From contig NC_007940.1 in the NCBI RefSeq assembly GCF_000012385.1, positions 620,001 to 684,000 on the forward strand: a stretch of 64,000 nt of DNA. The letters run 5' to 3'. Positions 56,639 through 64,000 of this stretch are shown in pieces (position 1 is the stretch's first letter; each line of letters opens with the position of its first letter). The notes under the pieces are model-generated. The model did no database searches, had not been told where the DNA came from, and worked only from the letters and a program-made list of their open reading frames with translations. The position numbers were made by a program, and so were the translations under genes. The DNA comes from Rickettsia bellii RML369-C. GTDB taxonomy: Bacteria; Pseudomonadota; Alphaproteobacteria; Rickettsiales; Rickettsiaceae.

Positions 56639-59125
56639 ATGACGGATAACCAGGAAAACAAACCCAAAAAGTTGACACTTAGCAATACGAAATTGTCACT
56701 TAACAAGTCTTTTGACTCTCTTGCGAGTACTCAAAGTTTTGTCAATGCTAAGTCGAAAACATTAGTAGAGGTTAGAAAAAGCTATAGTGGTTCTACTACT
56801 ACCCTTTCATTAAATAAAGAGAAAGGTAGTTTAGAAACTGGTTCAAGTAGTGGTAGTGAAGAATTTAACAGACGCTTATCTATTCTAAAAAAAGCTGCAG
56901 AACAATCAAAATTAAATGATAATTCACAAATAAGTACTTTAAGTAAACTTGCAAGTATTAATCAATCTATTGCTTCACAAGAAGATCCTATAGAAGTTGA
57001 GCAAGAAGAAAGCAGCGATACTAACAAAGTTAAAGAAGAGCCAAAAATAGAAGAAGTAAAAGATATTGAGGAGTCTACACTTCAAACTCCTAAAAAGAAA
57101 GAGGATATTTTTGTAAAATCCCCGTTAGTAGGAACTAGAACACGTTACGGTATAGAATCAGAAAAAACTGTAGATAAAGTAACCGAAAATAAGGTGATTG
57201 CACCAAAGCCTAAAGTTGAAGAATCAAGAAAGTTTAAAAAGACTGACCTCTTCAATATGGTTGGTGACGATGAAAACGACAATAGAAATAGAACTAGAAG
57301 TCTTGCTTCTATAAAAAGAGCAAGAGAGAAAGAAAAGCGTAAATCATTAGTACAAGCCCCTGAAAAAGTATATAGAGAAATAACGCTACCTGAAGTTATT
57401 GGTGTCGGTGATTTTGCAAATGCAATGTCTGAGCGTGTATCTGATGTTATTAAAGAGTTAATGAAGCTTGGCATTCTTGCTAATGCTAGTCAAACAATTG
57501 ATGCAGATACTGCAGAGTTAGTAGCTACCCATCTAGGTCATGCTGTCAAAAGAGTCCAAGAATCGGATGTTGAAAATATCTTAATTACCAATGATAAAGA
57601 GGAAGATTTAAGATCACGTGCACCAGTTGTTACAGTTATGGGTCATGTTGACCACGGAAAAACTTCTCTACTTGATGCTCTGAAATCTACAGATGTAGCA
57701 TCCGGTGAGACAGGAGGAATTACTCAGCATATTGGGGCTTATAGAGTAACGCTTGCTGATGGTAGAGCTATTACATTTATTGATACTCCTGGTCATGAAG
57801 CTTTCTCAGAAATGCGTTCAAGAGGGGCAGGTGTCACTGATATAGTTATCATAGTAGTTGCAGCAGATGATGGTATAAAACCGCAAACTGTTGAAGCGAT
57901 TAACCATGCAAAAGCAGCAAATGTTCCTATAATAGTTGCCATTAATAAGATTGATAAACCTGATATTGATATTGAGCGTGTAAAAAACGAGCTCTATATG
58001 TATGAAATTATTGGTGAGGAAGCTGGTGGTGACGTTATGGTTATTCCAATCTCGGCACTTAAAAAAATTAATTTAGACAAGCTTGAAGAAGCTATTTTAT
58101 TAATTGCAGAAATGCAAAATTTAAAAGCTAGTCCGTTCGGATCAGCTAGCGGCGTTGTGATCGAATCAAAAATCGAAAAAGGAAGAGGTGCGTTAACAAC
58201 CATGCTAGTTCAGCGTGGTACTTTAAAAAGTGGCGATATTATAATAGCTGGAACTGCGTATGGTAAAGTCAAAAAAATGACTAACGATAAAGGAATAGAA
58301 GTTTTAGAAGCTACCCCATCCGTTCCAATAGAAATTCAGGGTTTAAGTCATGTTCCTCATGCTGGTGATATGTTTAACGTAGTACAAACTGAAAAGCAAG
58401 CAAAAGACATAGCAGAATATAGAGAGCGAGTTGCTAAAGAAAAGAAAATATCTATAGCACCACGTTCAAGTCTAGAAGATTTATTCTTAAAAGCTTCTGG
58501 TAGTAGTAAAATTAAAGAATTACCTTTAATTATTAAAGGCGATGTTCATGGTTCAGTTGAAGCTATTGCTGGTAGTTTATTAAAATTACCAAATGATGAA
58601 GTTAAGCTCCGCATTCTTCACAGTGGTGTAGGTCCTATAACAGAATCAGATGTATCACTTGCTCATGCTTCTTCAGCTATCATTGTTGGTTTTAATGTTA
58701 GAGCAGGTGCAAACGCAAAAACTGCTGCAGAGAAAGAAAAAGTTGAAATTAGATATTATAGCATAATATACGATCTATTAGATGACGTGAAAGCAATTAT
58801 GAGTGGAATGCTTGATCCGATTATTAGAGAGCAATATATTGGATCGGTAGAAATTAGGCAGATATTTAACATTACTAAGATTGGTAAAATCGCTGGTTCT
58901 TATGTCACTAGAGGTATTATTAAGAAAGGAGCAGGAGTACGCTTATTACGTGATAATATAGTAATTCATGAGGGTAAGCTGAAGACTTTAAAACGCTTTA
59001 AAGAAGAAGTTAAAGAAGTCAGAGAAGGCTATGAGTGTGGTATCGCATTTGAGAATTACGAAGATATCAGAGAGGGCGATACAGTCGAGGTATTTGAGCT
59101 GATTCAAGAGAAAAAGCAATTATAA
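56639..59125 (+). CDS. infB: Translation initiation factor IF-2
   Basis: 828 residues. N-terminal low-complexity region (Ser/Lys/Glu-rich, residues 1-240), IF2_N-type segment ([30 protein letters not shown]), the G domain at about 320-490 with G1 [10 protein letters not shown]3 DTPGHEAF and G4 NKID, then domains II-IV ending [21 protein letters not shown]. It delivers formyl-Met-tRNA to the 30S subunit. It is the last gene of the rimP-nusA-infB operon here; rbfA or truB do not follow within the window. Confidence 0.97.
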   Translation: MTDNQENKPKKLTLSNTKLSLNKSFDSLASTQSFVNAKSKTLVEVRKSYSGSTTTLSLNKEKGSLETGSSSGSEEFNRRLSILKKAAEQSKLNDNSQISTLSKLASINQSIASQEDPIEVEQEESSDTNKVKEEPKIEEVKDIEESTLQTPKKKEDIFVKSPLVGTRTRYGIESEKTVDKVTENKVIAPKPKVEESRKFKKTDLFNMVGDDENDNRNRTRSLASIKRAREKEKRKSLVQAPEKVYREITLPEVIGVGDFANAMSERVSDVIKELMKLGILANASQTIDADTAELVATHLGHAVKRVQESDVENILITNDKEEDLRSRAPVVTVMGHVDHGKTSLLDALKSTDVASGETGGITQHIGAYRVTLADGRAITFIDTPGHEAFSEMRSRGAGVTDIVIIVVAADDGIKPQTVEAINHAKAANVPIIVAINKIDKPDIDIERVKNELYMYEIIGEEAGGDVMVIPISALKKINLDKLEEAILLIAEMQNLKASPFGSASGVVIESKIEKGRGALTTMLVQRGTLKSGDIIIAGTAYGKVKKMTNDKGIEVLEATPSVPIEIQGLSHVPHAGDMFNVVQTEKQAKDIAEYRERVAKEKKISIAPRSSLEDLFLKASGSSKIKELPLIIKGDVHGSVEAIAGSLLKLPNDEVKLRILHSGVGPITESDVSLAHASSAIIVGFNVRAGANAKTAAEKEKVEIRYYSIIYDLLDDVKAIMSGMLDPIIREQYIGSVEIRQIFNITKIGKIAGSYVTRGIIKKGAGVRLLRDNIVIHEGKLKTLKRFKEEVKEVREGYECGIAFENYEDIREGDTVEVFELIQEKKQL

Positions 59126-59476
59126 CTTAGTTCCCGTCATTGCGAGAAGAAACTGTAAGTTTCGACGAAGCAATTCAGTAAAAAAATACTAATAATGTTA
59201 GCATTTTTTATTATTTTCTGGATCTAGTTCCCAAGCCATGGTAGGCATTGTTGCGTGGATCATTTTCCCCTGTCATCCCGTGATTTATTCACGGGATCCA
59301 GCTAAAAAATACTAATAAAATTAGTATTTTTTATTATTTTCTGGATGTCGTGGTCAAGCAACTAGATGACTACCTTAGGGCATTTTTCGATCTACGCAAT
59401 AATACCGCCATGGTATGACACCAAGAGTGTTTTTTGATCTACACAACAAAGCCTATGCGGGAATGACATGTAATAT
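59126..59476. repeat. Repeat array: several dispersed palindromic elements in tandem
   Basis: The whole 350-base interval between infB and uvrC is made of repeat pieces: CGTCATTGCGAGAAGAAACT (copy of 3424-3518), TTAGCATTTTTTATTATTTT, CTGTCATCCCGTGATTTATT with CACGGGATCCAG, centre AATACTAATAAAATTAGTAT, GGATGTCGTGGTCAAGCAAC, and GCCATGGTATGACACC. Successive insertions next to each other are the simplest explanation. No gene is present. Confidence 0.8.
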
Positions 59477-61384
59477 ATGACTATGGAACTTACCGGAAAT
59501 GAGTTAATTAAGTCCAAGCTTATAGATATCCCTGAGCGTTCAGGAGTCTATCGGATGTTTGACGCTAATAAACAAGTCATTTATGTCGGTAAAGCTAAAA
59601 ACCTAAAAAAGCGTCTTACTAATTACATTAAAACAGATTTAGATACTAAAACGCTTCGGATGGTTGCAAATACTTGCTCGTTAGAGTATAGCATTACTAA
59701 TTCTGAAGTCGAAGCACTGCTTTTAGAAGCTCAGCTAATCAAAAAATTTCAACCGAAGTTCAATATTCTTCTTAAAGATGACAAATCTTTCCCTTTTATC
59801 AAATTACGTTTAGATCATGATTTCCCACAATTGCTAAAATACCGAGGCAGAGCCTTAAATGATGGGAAGTTTTTTGGTCCGTTTGCTTCAGCAACCGAAG
59901 TTAACACTACTTTATCAGAACTACAAAAAATCTTTAAACTACGTTCCTGCACAGATAATTACTTCAATTCACGTACTCGTCCTTGCCTACAATATGAAAT
60001 TAAGCGTTGTTATGCTCCATGTGTTGGTAAGATAAATAAAAAGGATTATGCGGAACTAGTAGGGCAGGTCAAAGATTTCTTGCAAGGACGCAGTAAAGAA
60101 CTCCAAGAAAATCTATCGAAGAAAATGGAAGAGTTAAGCGAGCAGATGCGTTTTGAAGAAGCAGCAGAAATTAGAGATCGTATTAAGGCATTGAGTTATG
60201 TACAGCTTAAAGCGGGTATTACGGATATCGTTAAAGACGCAGATATAATTGCTATTGTAGAAAAAAATGGGCATTATTGCGTGGAGGTATTTTTATATAG
60301 AATAGGGCAAGCTTGCGGTAATATTCCGTATTTCCCTACTTCTACTGAAAATAGTACTAAAGAAGAAGTGTTAAAGCATTTTTTATTACAATTTTACCAA
60401 AAACAACAAGTACCTCCGGGAATTATTATCAATCACGAAATTGATGATAAAGATAATATTATAGAAGCGATTAGGAATATTAATGATTTTGCTAAGCTTA
60501 GCATTACAATTCCTGCTAGCGGTGGTAAGCTTAAACTAGTTCAAAATGCTCAAGAAAATGCTTTATTTTCACTTGAGCAATATCTAAAGAAATTTGCTAA
60601 AAATCAAGAGCTTATGTTTGAGGTTAAAGAGTTATTTAATCTTCCTGAAATTCCTGAGAGAATTGAGGTTTACGATAATAGCCATATTCAAGGTAAGTTT
60701 GCCGTCGGGGTTATGATAGTTGCCGGAAAATCCGGTTTTGATAAAAAAGAATATCGGGTTTTTTCCTTGTCATCCCGTGACTCGATCACGGGATCCAGTA
60801 AATCAACAAACAATGATAGTATTAGTTGTTTTTTGGATACCGTGGACAAGCCACGGTATGACACTAAAGGCGATGACTATGAAATGCTTCGTCAAGTTTT
60901 AACTAGACGATTAACGAGATTAAAACAAGAGCCACATAGATTGCCGAGTTTGATGATTATTGATGGGGGAAAGGGGCATTTAGGTATTGTTAAAGAAGTG
61001 ATGAATAAGCTTCAAATGGATATTCCGTTTGTTTGTATGTCAAAAGGTCCTGATAGAAATGCTGGTCTCGAGCAGTTTCATATGGTAGGTAGAGAAGTAT
61101 TTACCTTGAACAAGAATTTACCGCTTATGAAATATTTACAAATCTTGCGGGATGAAGCTCATAATTTTGCAATAAAGAATCATAGACTTAGTAGGTCACG
61201 TGCTATAAAAGTCTCAAGCCTTGATGAAATAGAGGGAATAGGGGATACTCGTAAAAAAGCATTACTACATTATTTTGGTTCATATAAAGCGGTATCTGAT
61301 GCAACGCTAGATGAACTTTCTAAAGTAAAAGGCATTAGTAAATCACTTGCGAAAATGATCTTTAATGCCTTGCATAAAAATTAA
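59477..61384 (+). CDS. uvrC: UvrABC system protein C with an in-frame palindromic-element insertion
   Basis: 635 residues. N-terminal GIY-YIG nuclease domain (SGVYRMFDANKQVIYVGKAKNLKKRLTNY), UVR motif (EELSEQMRFEEAAEIRDRIKAL), the RNase H-like endonuclease domain (YDNSHIQGKFAVGVMIV; LPSLMIIDGGKGHL) and C-terminal helix-hairpin-helix pair (LDEIEGIGDTRKKALLHYF; LSKVKGISKSLAKMI). It makes the dual incision in nucleotide excision repair. Residues about 430-462 (SRDSITGSSKSTNN and LDTVDKPRYDTK) are encoded by a palindromic element at 60769-60862 and interrupt the second nuclease domain at a loop, in frame. Confidence 0.95.
   Translation: MTMELTGNELIKSKLIDIPERSGVYRMFDANKQVIYVGKAKNLKKRLTNYIKTDLDTKTLRMVANTCSLEYSITNSEVEALLLEAQLIKKFQPKFNILLKDDKSFPFIKLRLDHDFPQLLKYRGRALNDGKFFGPFASATEVNTTLSELQKIFKLRSCTDNYFNSRTRPCLQYEIKRCYAPCVGKINKKDYAELVGQVKDFLQGRSKELQENLSKKMEELSEQMRFEEAAEIRDRIKALSYVQLKAGITDIVKDADIIAIVEKNGHYCVEVFLYRIGQACGNIPYFPTSTENSTKEEVLKHFLLQFYQKQQVPPGIIINHEIDDKDNIIEAIRNINDFAKLSITIPASGGKLKLVQNAQENALFSLEQYLKKFAKNQELMFEVKELFNLPEIPERIEVYDNSHIQGKFAVGVMIVAGKSGFDKKEYRVFSLSSRDSITGSSKSTNNDSISCFLDTVDKPRYDTKGDDYEMLRQVLTRRLTRLKQEPHRLPSLMIIDGGKGHLGIVKEVMNKLQMDIPFVCMSKGPDRNAGLEQFHMVGREVFTLNKNLPLMKYLQILRDEAHNFAIKNHRLSRSRAIKVSSLDEIEGIGDTRKKALLHYFGSYKAVSDATLDELSKVKGISKSLAKMIFNALHKN
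60769..60862. repeat. Palindromic element inside uvrC
   Basis: GTCATCCCGTGACTCGATCA with CGGGATCCAG, centre ATGATAGTATTAGTTGTTTT, TTGGATACCGTGGACAAGCC and ACGGTATGAC. Its peptide (DTVDKPRYDT) equals that from the ileS insertion (DPVDKPRYDT), showing insertion of the same element type in the same frame but of opposite gene orientation relative to the window. Confidence 0.85.
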
Positions 61385-61388
61385 GCTA

Positions 61389-61577
61389 TTAAGCTTTGTC
61401 TGTAGGGTTATTAGTAGTAGTGTTATTAGACTCACCTAACAATTTTTTTGCCCAAGCTTGTGCATCATCATTAGTATCTACAACAGTATTATCATGATGC
61501 TTATCATATTCTTCAGCAAAAGCAAGTTCTTCAGGTGATAGAAAGTCGTCATCCTTATTATTCGGTTTCTTGGACAT
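61389..61577 (-). CDS. Small acidic protein coupled to the zeta-like kinase gene
   Basis: 62 residues, very acidic (MSKKPNNKDDDFLSPEELAF, EEYDKHHDNTVVDTNDDAQA). Its start is 4 bases after the stop codon of the upstream kinase-like gene, and AGGTAGGTAA at the end of that gene supplies the ribosome-binding site, so the two are translated together. No family is recognised. A role as partner or antidote of the zeta-like protein is possible by position but unproven; in classic systems the antitoxin precedes the toxin. Confidence 0.5.
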   Translation of the reverse strand: MSKKPNNKDDDFLSPEELAFAEEYDKHHDNTVVDTNDDAQAWAKKLLGESNNTTTNNPTDKA

Positions 61578-61581
61578 ATTA

Positions 61582-63087
61582 TTACCTACCTATTTGATTA
61601 TTTTTCTTTACTGTAACATTTTTATTACTATCTGTCAATCCATCAGAAGTTGATCTAGTTCTTAGTTGTTCTTTAATCATTTGAGCTTCATCTGAAACTT
61701 TTGTATAGCTTACTTTTATACCTAAATTACTATCATTAAATTTATAAGTCGGAGTTTTTTGAGAATAATCTTCGCTATATAATTCCTGTGGGTTTTGTGC
61801 TTTAGGATTTAAGTTTTGTTTACGTAAAAATTCATCTAACCTAGTTTTATCGTGTATCTCTACTTTTTTTTCTTTAAGATTACCTTGTTCTATTAATATC
61901 GGTTTTTTACCTCTTTCCACATCATTATCTACTATTTTATATTCAATGTTTTTCCCAGTATATTTAGACATGATATCATGAAAATTCTTTGGGACATTAA
62001 TGTTTGCGTTAATGTTATACTCACGTGGTACTAATCTTCCTTCTTCTTTTCCTCGTTCATATGCTCTTTCTACACATTTTTCTGCTGGAATTGAGATAAC
62101 ATCAATTAGAGCCTTGCCACCATTTTTAACTGCCATATCAAGTATATATTGATTAGGCATTATAGTATCAACTAGCATATCAGGAGCTTTATTGTCATTA
62201 ACTTTTTTCTCATATAAACGATATGACATATTAGAAATAAATCCTGCTTCTGCATGATTAAGAGGTGATTTATTCTCAATTTTACTAGTAGTTATAAAAT
62301 CTCTATGACTGTCAGTATTAATTTTTACTATATCAGACCAATTTTTTCCTTGCTCTATTGCCTCCTTTCTACGCATTGCTACAGATGTTCCTTTTCCAGA
62401 TGCGGGTGCCCCATAAAAACAATAAGTAGTTCTATCTTTTGAATGTTCGGTTAATTTTTTAAATCCCTGATTTTCTGCTTCTTTTACTAATTTTGGCTCT
62501 AGATCAGATATTATTGTATCTTCCAAAGCTTTCATTTTAATTTTATCAAATAATATTTTTTCTAAATATTGTTCCGGTGTTTTTGAACGAGAACTTTCAG
62601 GTAATTTATGATAATTTTCTTTTATAGCTTCATATAGATTTTTCGCTTCTTTTTCTTCTTTATTTAATATCGCTGTATCGGTATTATTAATAACTTTAGA
62701 AGATAAAGCTTCGGCTTGAGATTTTGAGTTTAGATTTACCTCATTTACTTTTTCTTTAAATTCTCTGCTGCTACTGTAATCCAACACATAAGAATATAGT
62801 TTTTCAAAAGTAGGCTTTAGATCTGCTTCTTTTTCTATCTGTAAATTAGTATTTATAATAGCAAGAGAGGCATATTTAGCCATATGCGTTGCTGGTAAGC
62901 TAGCTACGCTTGTTAAATCAGTCGTCCCTGTTAATATTATATGTTCAGCAGTTGTTCTAGGGTGGTTTTCTGAATTTTTAATAATGGTGGGGATTTCTGG
63001 ATCCGTTCTTGTATTATTTAAATCTCGAGCTTTACTGAGTGTATCAACTCCTGTAACTTCCCAGGCTTCATTTGGTTTATCTTTCAT
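61582..63087 (-). CDS. Zeta-toxin-like P-loop kinase with long N-terminal extension
   Basis: 501 residues. Residues about 222-410 resemble the zeta toxin/UDP-GlcNAc kinase fold: Walker A YGAPASGKGTSVAMRR (226-234), then KINTDSHRDFI (Asp259 and Arg262, the position of the substrate-activating Asp), HAEAGFISNM, MLVDTIMP near strand 3, and ISIPAEKCVERAYERGKEEGRLVP with the Arg-rich lid. Zeta toxins phosphorylate UDP-GlcNAc and stop peptidoglycan synthesis. The 220-residue N-terminal part and the C-terminal 90 residues are unrelated to zeta and unrecognised. Without a normal antitoxin upstream, an effector role is equally possible. Confidence 0.6.
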   Translation of the reverse strand: MKDKPNEAWEVTGVDTLSKARDLNNTRTDPEIPTIIKNSENHPRTTAEHIILTGTTDLTSVASLPATHMAKYASLAIINTNLQIEKEADLKPTFEKLYSYVLDYSSSREFKEKVNEVNLNSKSQAEALSSKVINNTDTAILNKEEKEAKNLYEAIKENYHKLPESSRSKTPEQYLEKILFDKIKMKALEDTIISDLEPKLVKEAENQGFKKLTEHSKDRTTYCFYGAPASGKGTSVAMRRKEAIEQGKNWSDIVKINTDSHRDFITTSKIENKSPLNHAEAGFISNMSYRLYEKKVNDNKAPDMLVDTIMPNQYILDMAVKNGGKALIDVISIPAEKCVERAYERGKEEGRLVPREYNINANINVPKNFHDIMSKYTGKNIEYKIVDNDVERGKKPILIEQGNLKEKKVEIHDKTRLDEFLRKQNLNPKAQNPQELYSEDYSQKTPTYKFNDSNLGIKVSYTKVSDEAQMIKEQLRTRSTSDGLTDSNKNVTVKKNNQIGR

Positions 63088-63315
63088 AATTATTAATTGT
63101 TTTTAAATAAAATTTTATATTAAGATTATTTATTGTCTTATCAAAATGAATTAATAATTGAATTTAAATTTTAATAGAAAATATATTGTATTTTTGCAAT
63201 TTATATAATTATTGTTAAGTTTTGAAATATTTTTCAAAATTATAGTTGATTATTAATTAAAAAATTGATACTATATTAAATAATTAACTTTTTGTTAAAT
63301 AATGAGAAAGGGGAT

Positions 63316-64000
63316 ATGATTATATTTAATTTTAAGGATAAGTTTAGTTATTCACATTTATTAGAAGTTTTAAAAGAAAATAATCCTAATATAGTTGGTT
63401 TAGATATTAGAGGTAATTTTACGCCTAAGCAATTTATAGAATTATTTGAAACGCTAAAAGAGAATAATACAGTTAAAAAACTGATTCTTAGAGGAAAAGC
63501 TTATAAATGCGATTTAGATAATAAAGATATATATTCAGGATTAAGTAGTTTATTACAAAACAACAAAACTATTGAAGAGCTTACCTTATATCATACTGAT
63601 ATTCAAGATAATGGTATTAAATCTATAGCTAGTGCTTTAGAAGAAAATAATAGCTTAAAATATTTAAAAATATGTGGGCATTATCTGAAAGCAACAGGTG
63701 AAATAGCTCTACTTAAGATGCTTGCAAAAAATACTTCTTTAGAAACTTTTGCTATTGATTACATAAGTGAAACTGCAAAGCTTGCTTTATTTGCTCAACC
63801 TAAATATTTTGCTTTAAAAAATTTGGATATAACTAATAACGATAGCGGTCTAACGTTTTTTGTAGATATTTCTAATTATGAAAACCTTGTAAATACATCA
63901 TTCATCAAAAAAATTAATCCTAACCCTATAGCATTTGCCATAGAGCAGAAAGAATTACAAATCAATAAATTAGCTGTATTATTAGAAAATGAAAACTTTT
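63316..64000 (+). CDS. Leucine-rich-repeat (RNI-like) protein, 3' end outside window
   Basis: ATG 63316 (AAAGGGG upstream) opens 228 codons that run past the window end. Several ribonuclease-inhibitor-like leucine-rich repeats are visible: NPNIVGLDIRGNFTPKQFIELFETLKENNTVKKLILRG, SGLSSLLQNNKTIEELTLYHTDIQDNGIKSIASALEENNSLKYLKI, MLAKNTSLETFAI. No signal peptide. LRR proteins of this type in intracellular bacteria bind host or bacterial proteins; the partner is unknown. The C-terminus is not seen. Confidence 0.75.
   Translation, partial: MIIFNFKDKFSYSHLLEVLKENNPNIVGLDIRGNFTPKQFIELFETLKENNTVKKLILRGKAYKCDLDNKDIYSGLSSLLQNNKTIEELTLYHTDIQDNGIKSIASALEENNSLKYLKICGHYLKATGEIALLKMLAKNTSLETFAIDYISETAKLALFAQPKYFALKNLDITNNDSGLTFFVDISNYENLVNTSFIKKINPNPIAFAIEQKELQINKLAVLLENENF

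Noticed and set aside
59126-59476. Insertion sequence or transposase
   Set aside because: No transposase frame or remnants are found; only short palindromic elements are present here and elsewhere in the window.

Overview
The window is a very AT-rich chromosome segment from a Rickettsia species. The genus is indicated by four things: a eukaryote-type long isoleucyl-tRNA synthetase, spoT split into separate hydrolase and synthetase genes, ankyrin/TPR/LRR repeat proteins, and many short palindromic elements of the Rickettsia palindromic element (RPE) kind. The elements lie between genes and also, in frame, inside ileS, addB and uvrC. The species cannot be named from this alone.

Layout. 1-5.7 kb: end of def, fmt, a GT61-type glycosyltransferase, zapE/AFG1, a spoT hydrolase-domain gene and a proP-like transporter broken by one stop codon. 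6-10 kb: tRNA-Ser(GGA), a GlmU-like uridylyltransferase, yebC, rpmJ and a PI-kinase-like effector candidate whose original start is followed by an amber codon. 10-15.5 kb: genus-restricted unknown genes under a shared ACCAT-N5-ATGGT palindrome, a secreted lytic transglycosylase, small secreted proteins in a tandem duplication, and a shortened methyltransferase. 15.6-25 kb: lpdA, a periplasmic Slt-like transglycosylase, an S66 carboxypeptidase, a toxin-antitoxin pair behind a 6x8-bp tandem repeat, and addB. 25-31 kb: ankyrin and TPR proteins. 31-38 kb: groESL, two more spoT pieces and a decaying GH18 chitinase. 38-50 kb: a DUF218 protein, prfB with its programmed frameshift, lepA with a one-base insertion, an ankyrin protein, ileS, a queuosine-precursor transporter, VapBC and a PerM-like protein. 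50-61 kb: grpE, rph-tlyA, divergent nsrR/flavohaemoglobin, rimP-nusA-infB and uvrC. 61-64 kb: a zeta-toxin-like kinase with a small coupled acidic gene, and the start of an LRR protein.

How it fits together. The housekeeping genes (translation, protein folding, DNA repair, peptidoglycan turnover) are mostly intact. The accessory genes are visibly decaying: at least nine loci carry single-base or otherwise minimal lesions, namely in-frame stops or frameshifts, four of which are at or near homopolymer runs.

The most distinctive regulatory unit is a likely nitric-oxide response module at 52.5-54.3 kb. An NsrR-like Rrf2 repressor with three cysteines and a flavohaemoglobin are divergently transcribed from a 37-bp near-perfect palindrome whose core matches the 11-1-11 architecture of NsrR sites. 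The globin pocket residues are intact but the reductase-domain signatures are unusual. Other items worth attention are the PI-kinase-like protein (possible Risk1 homologue), the zeta-like kinase, and the shared palindromic operator near 10-12 kb.
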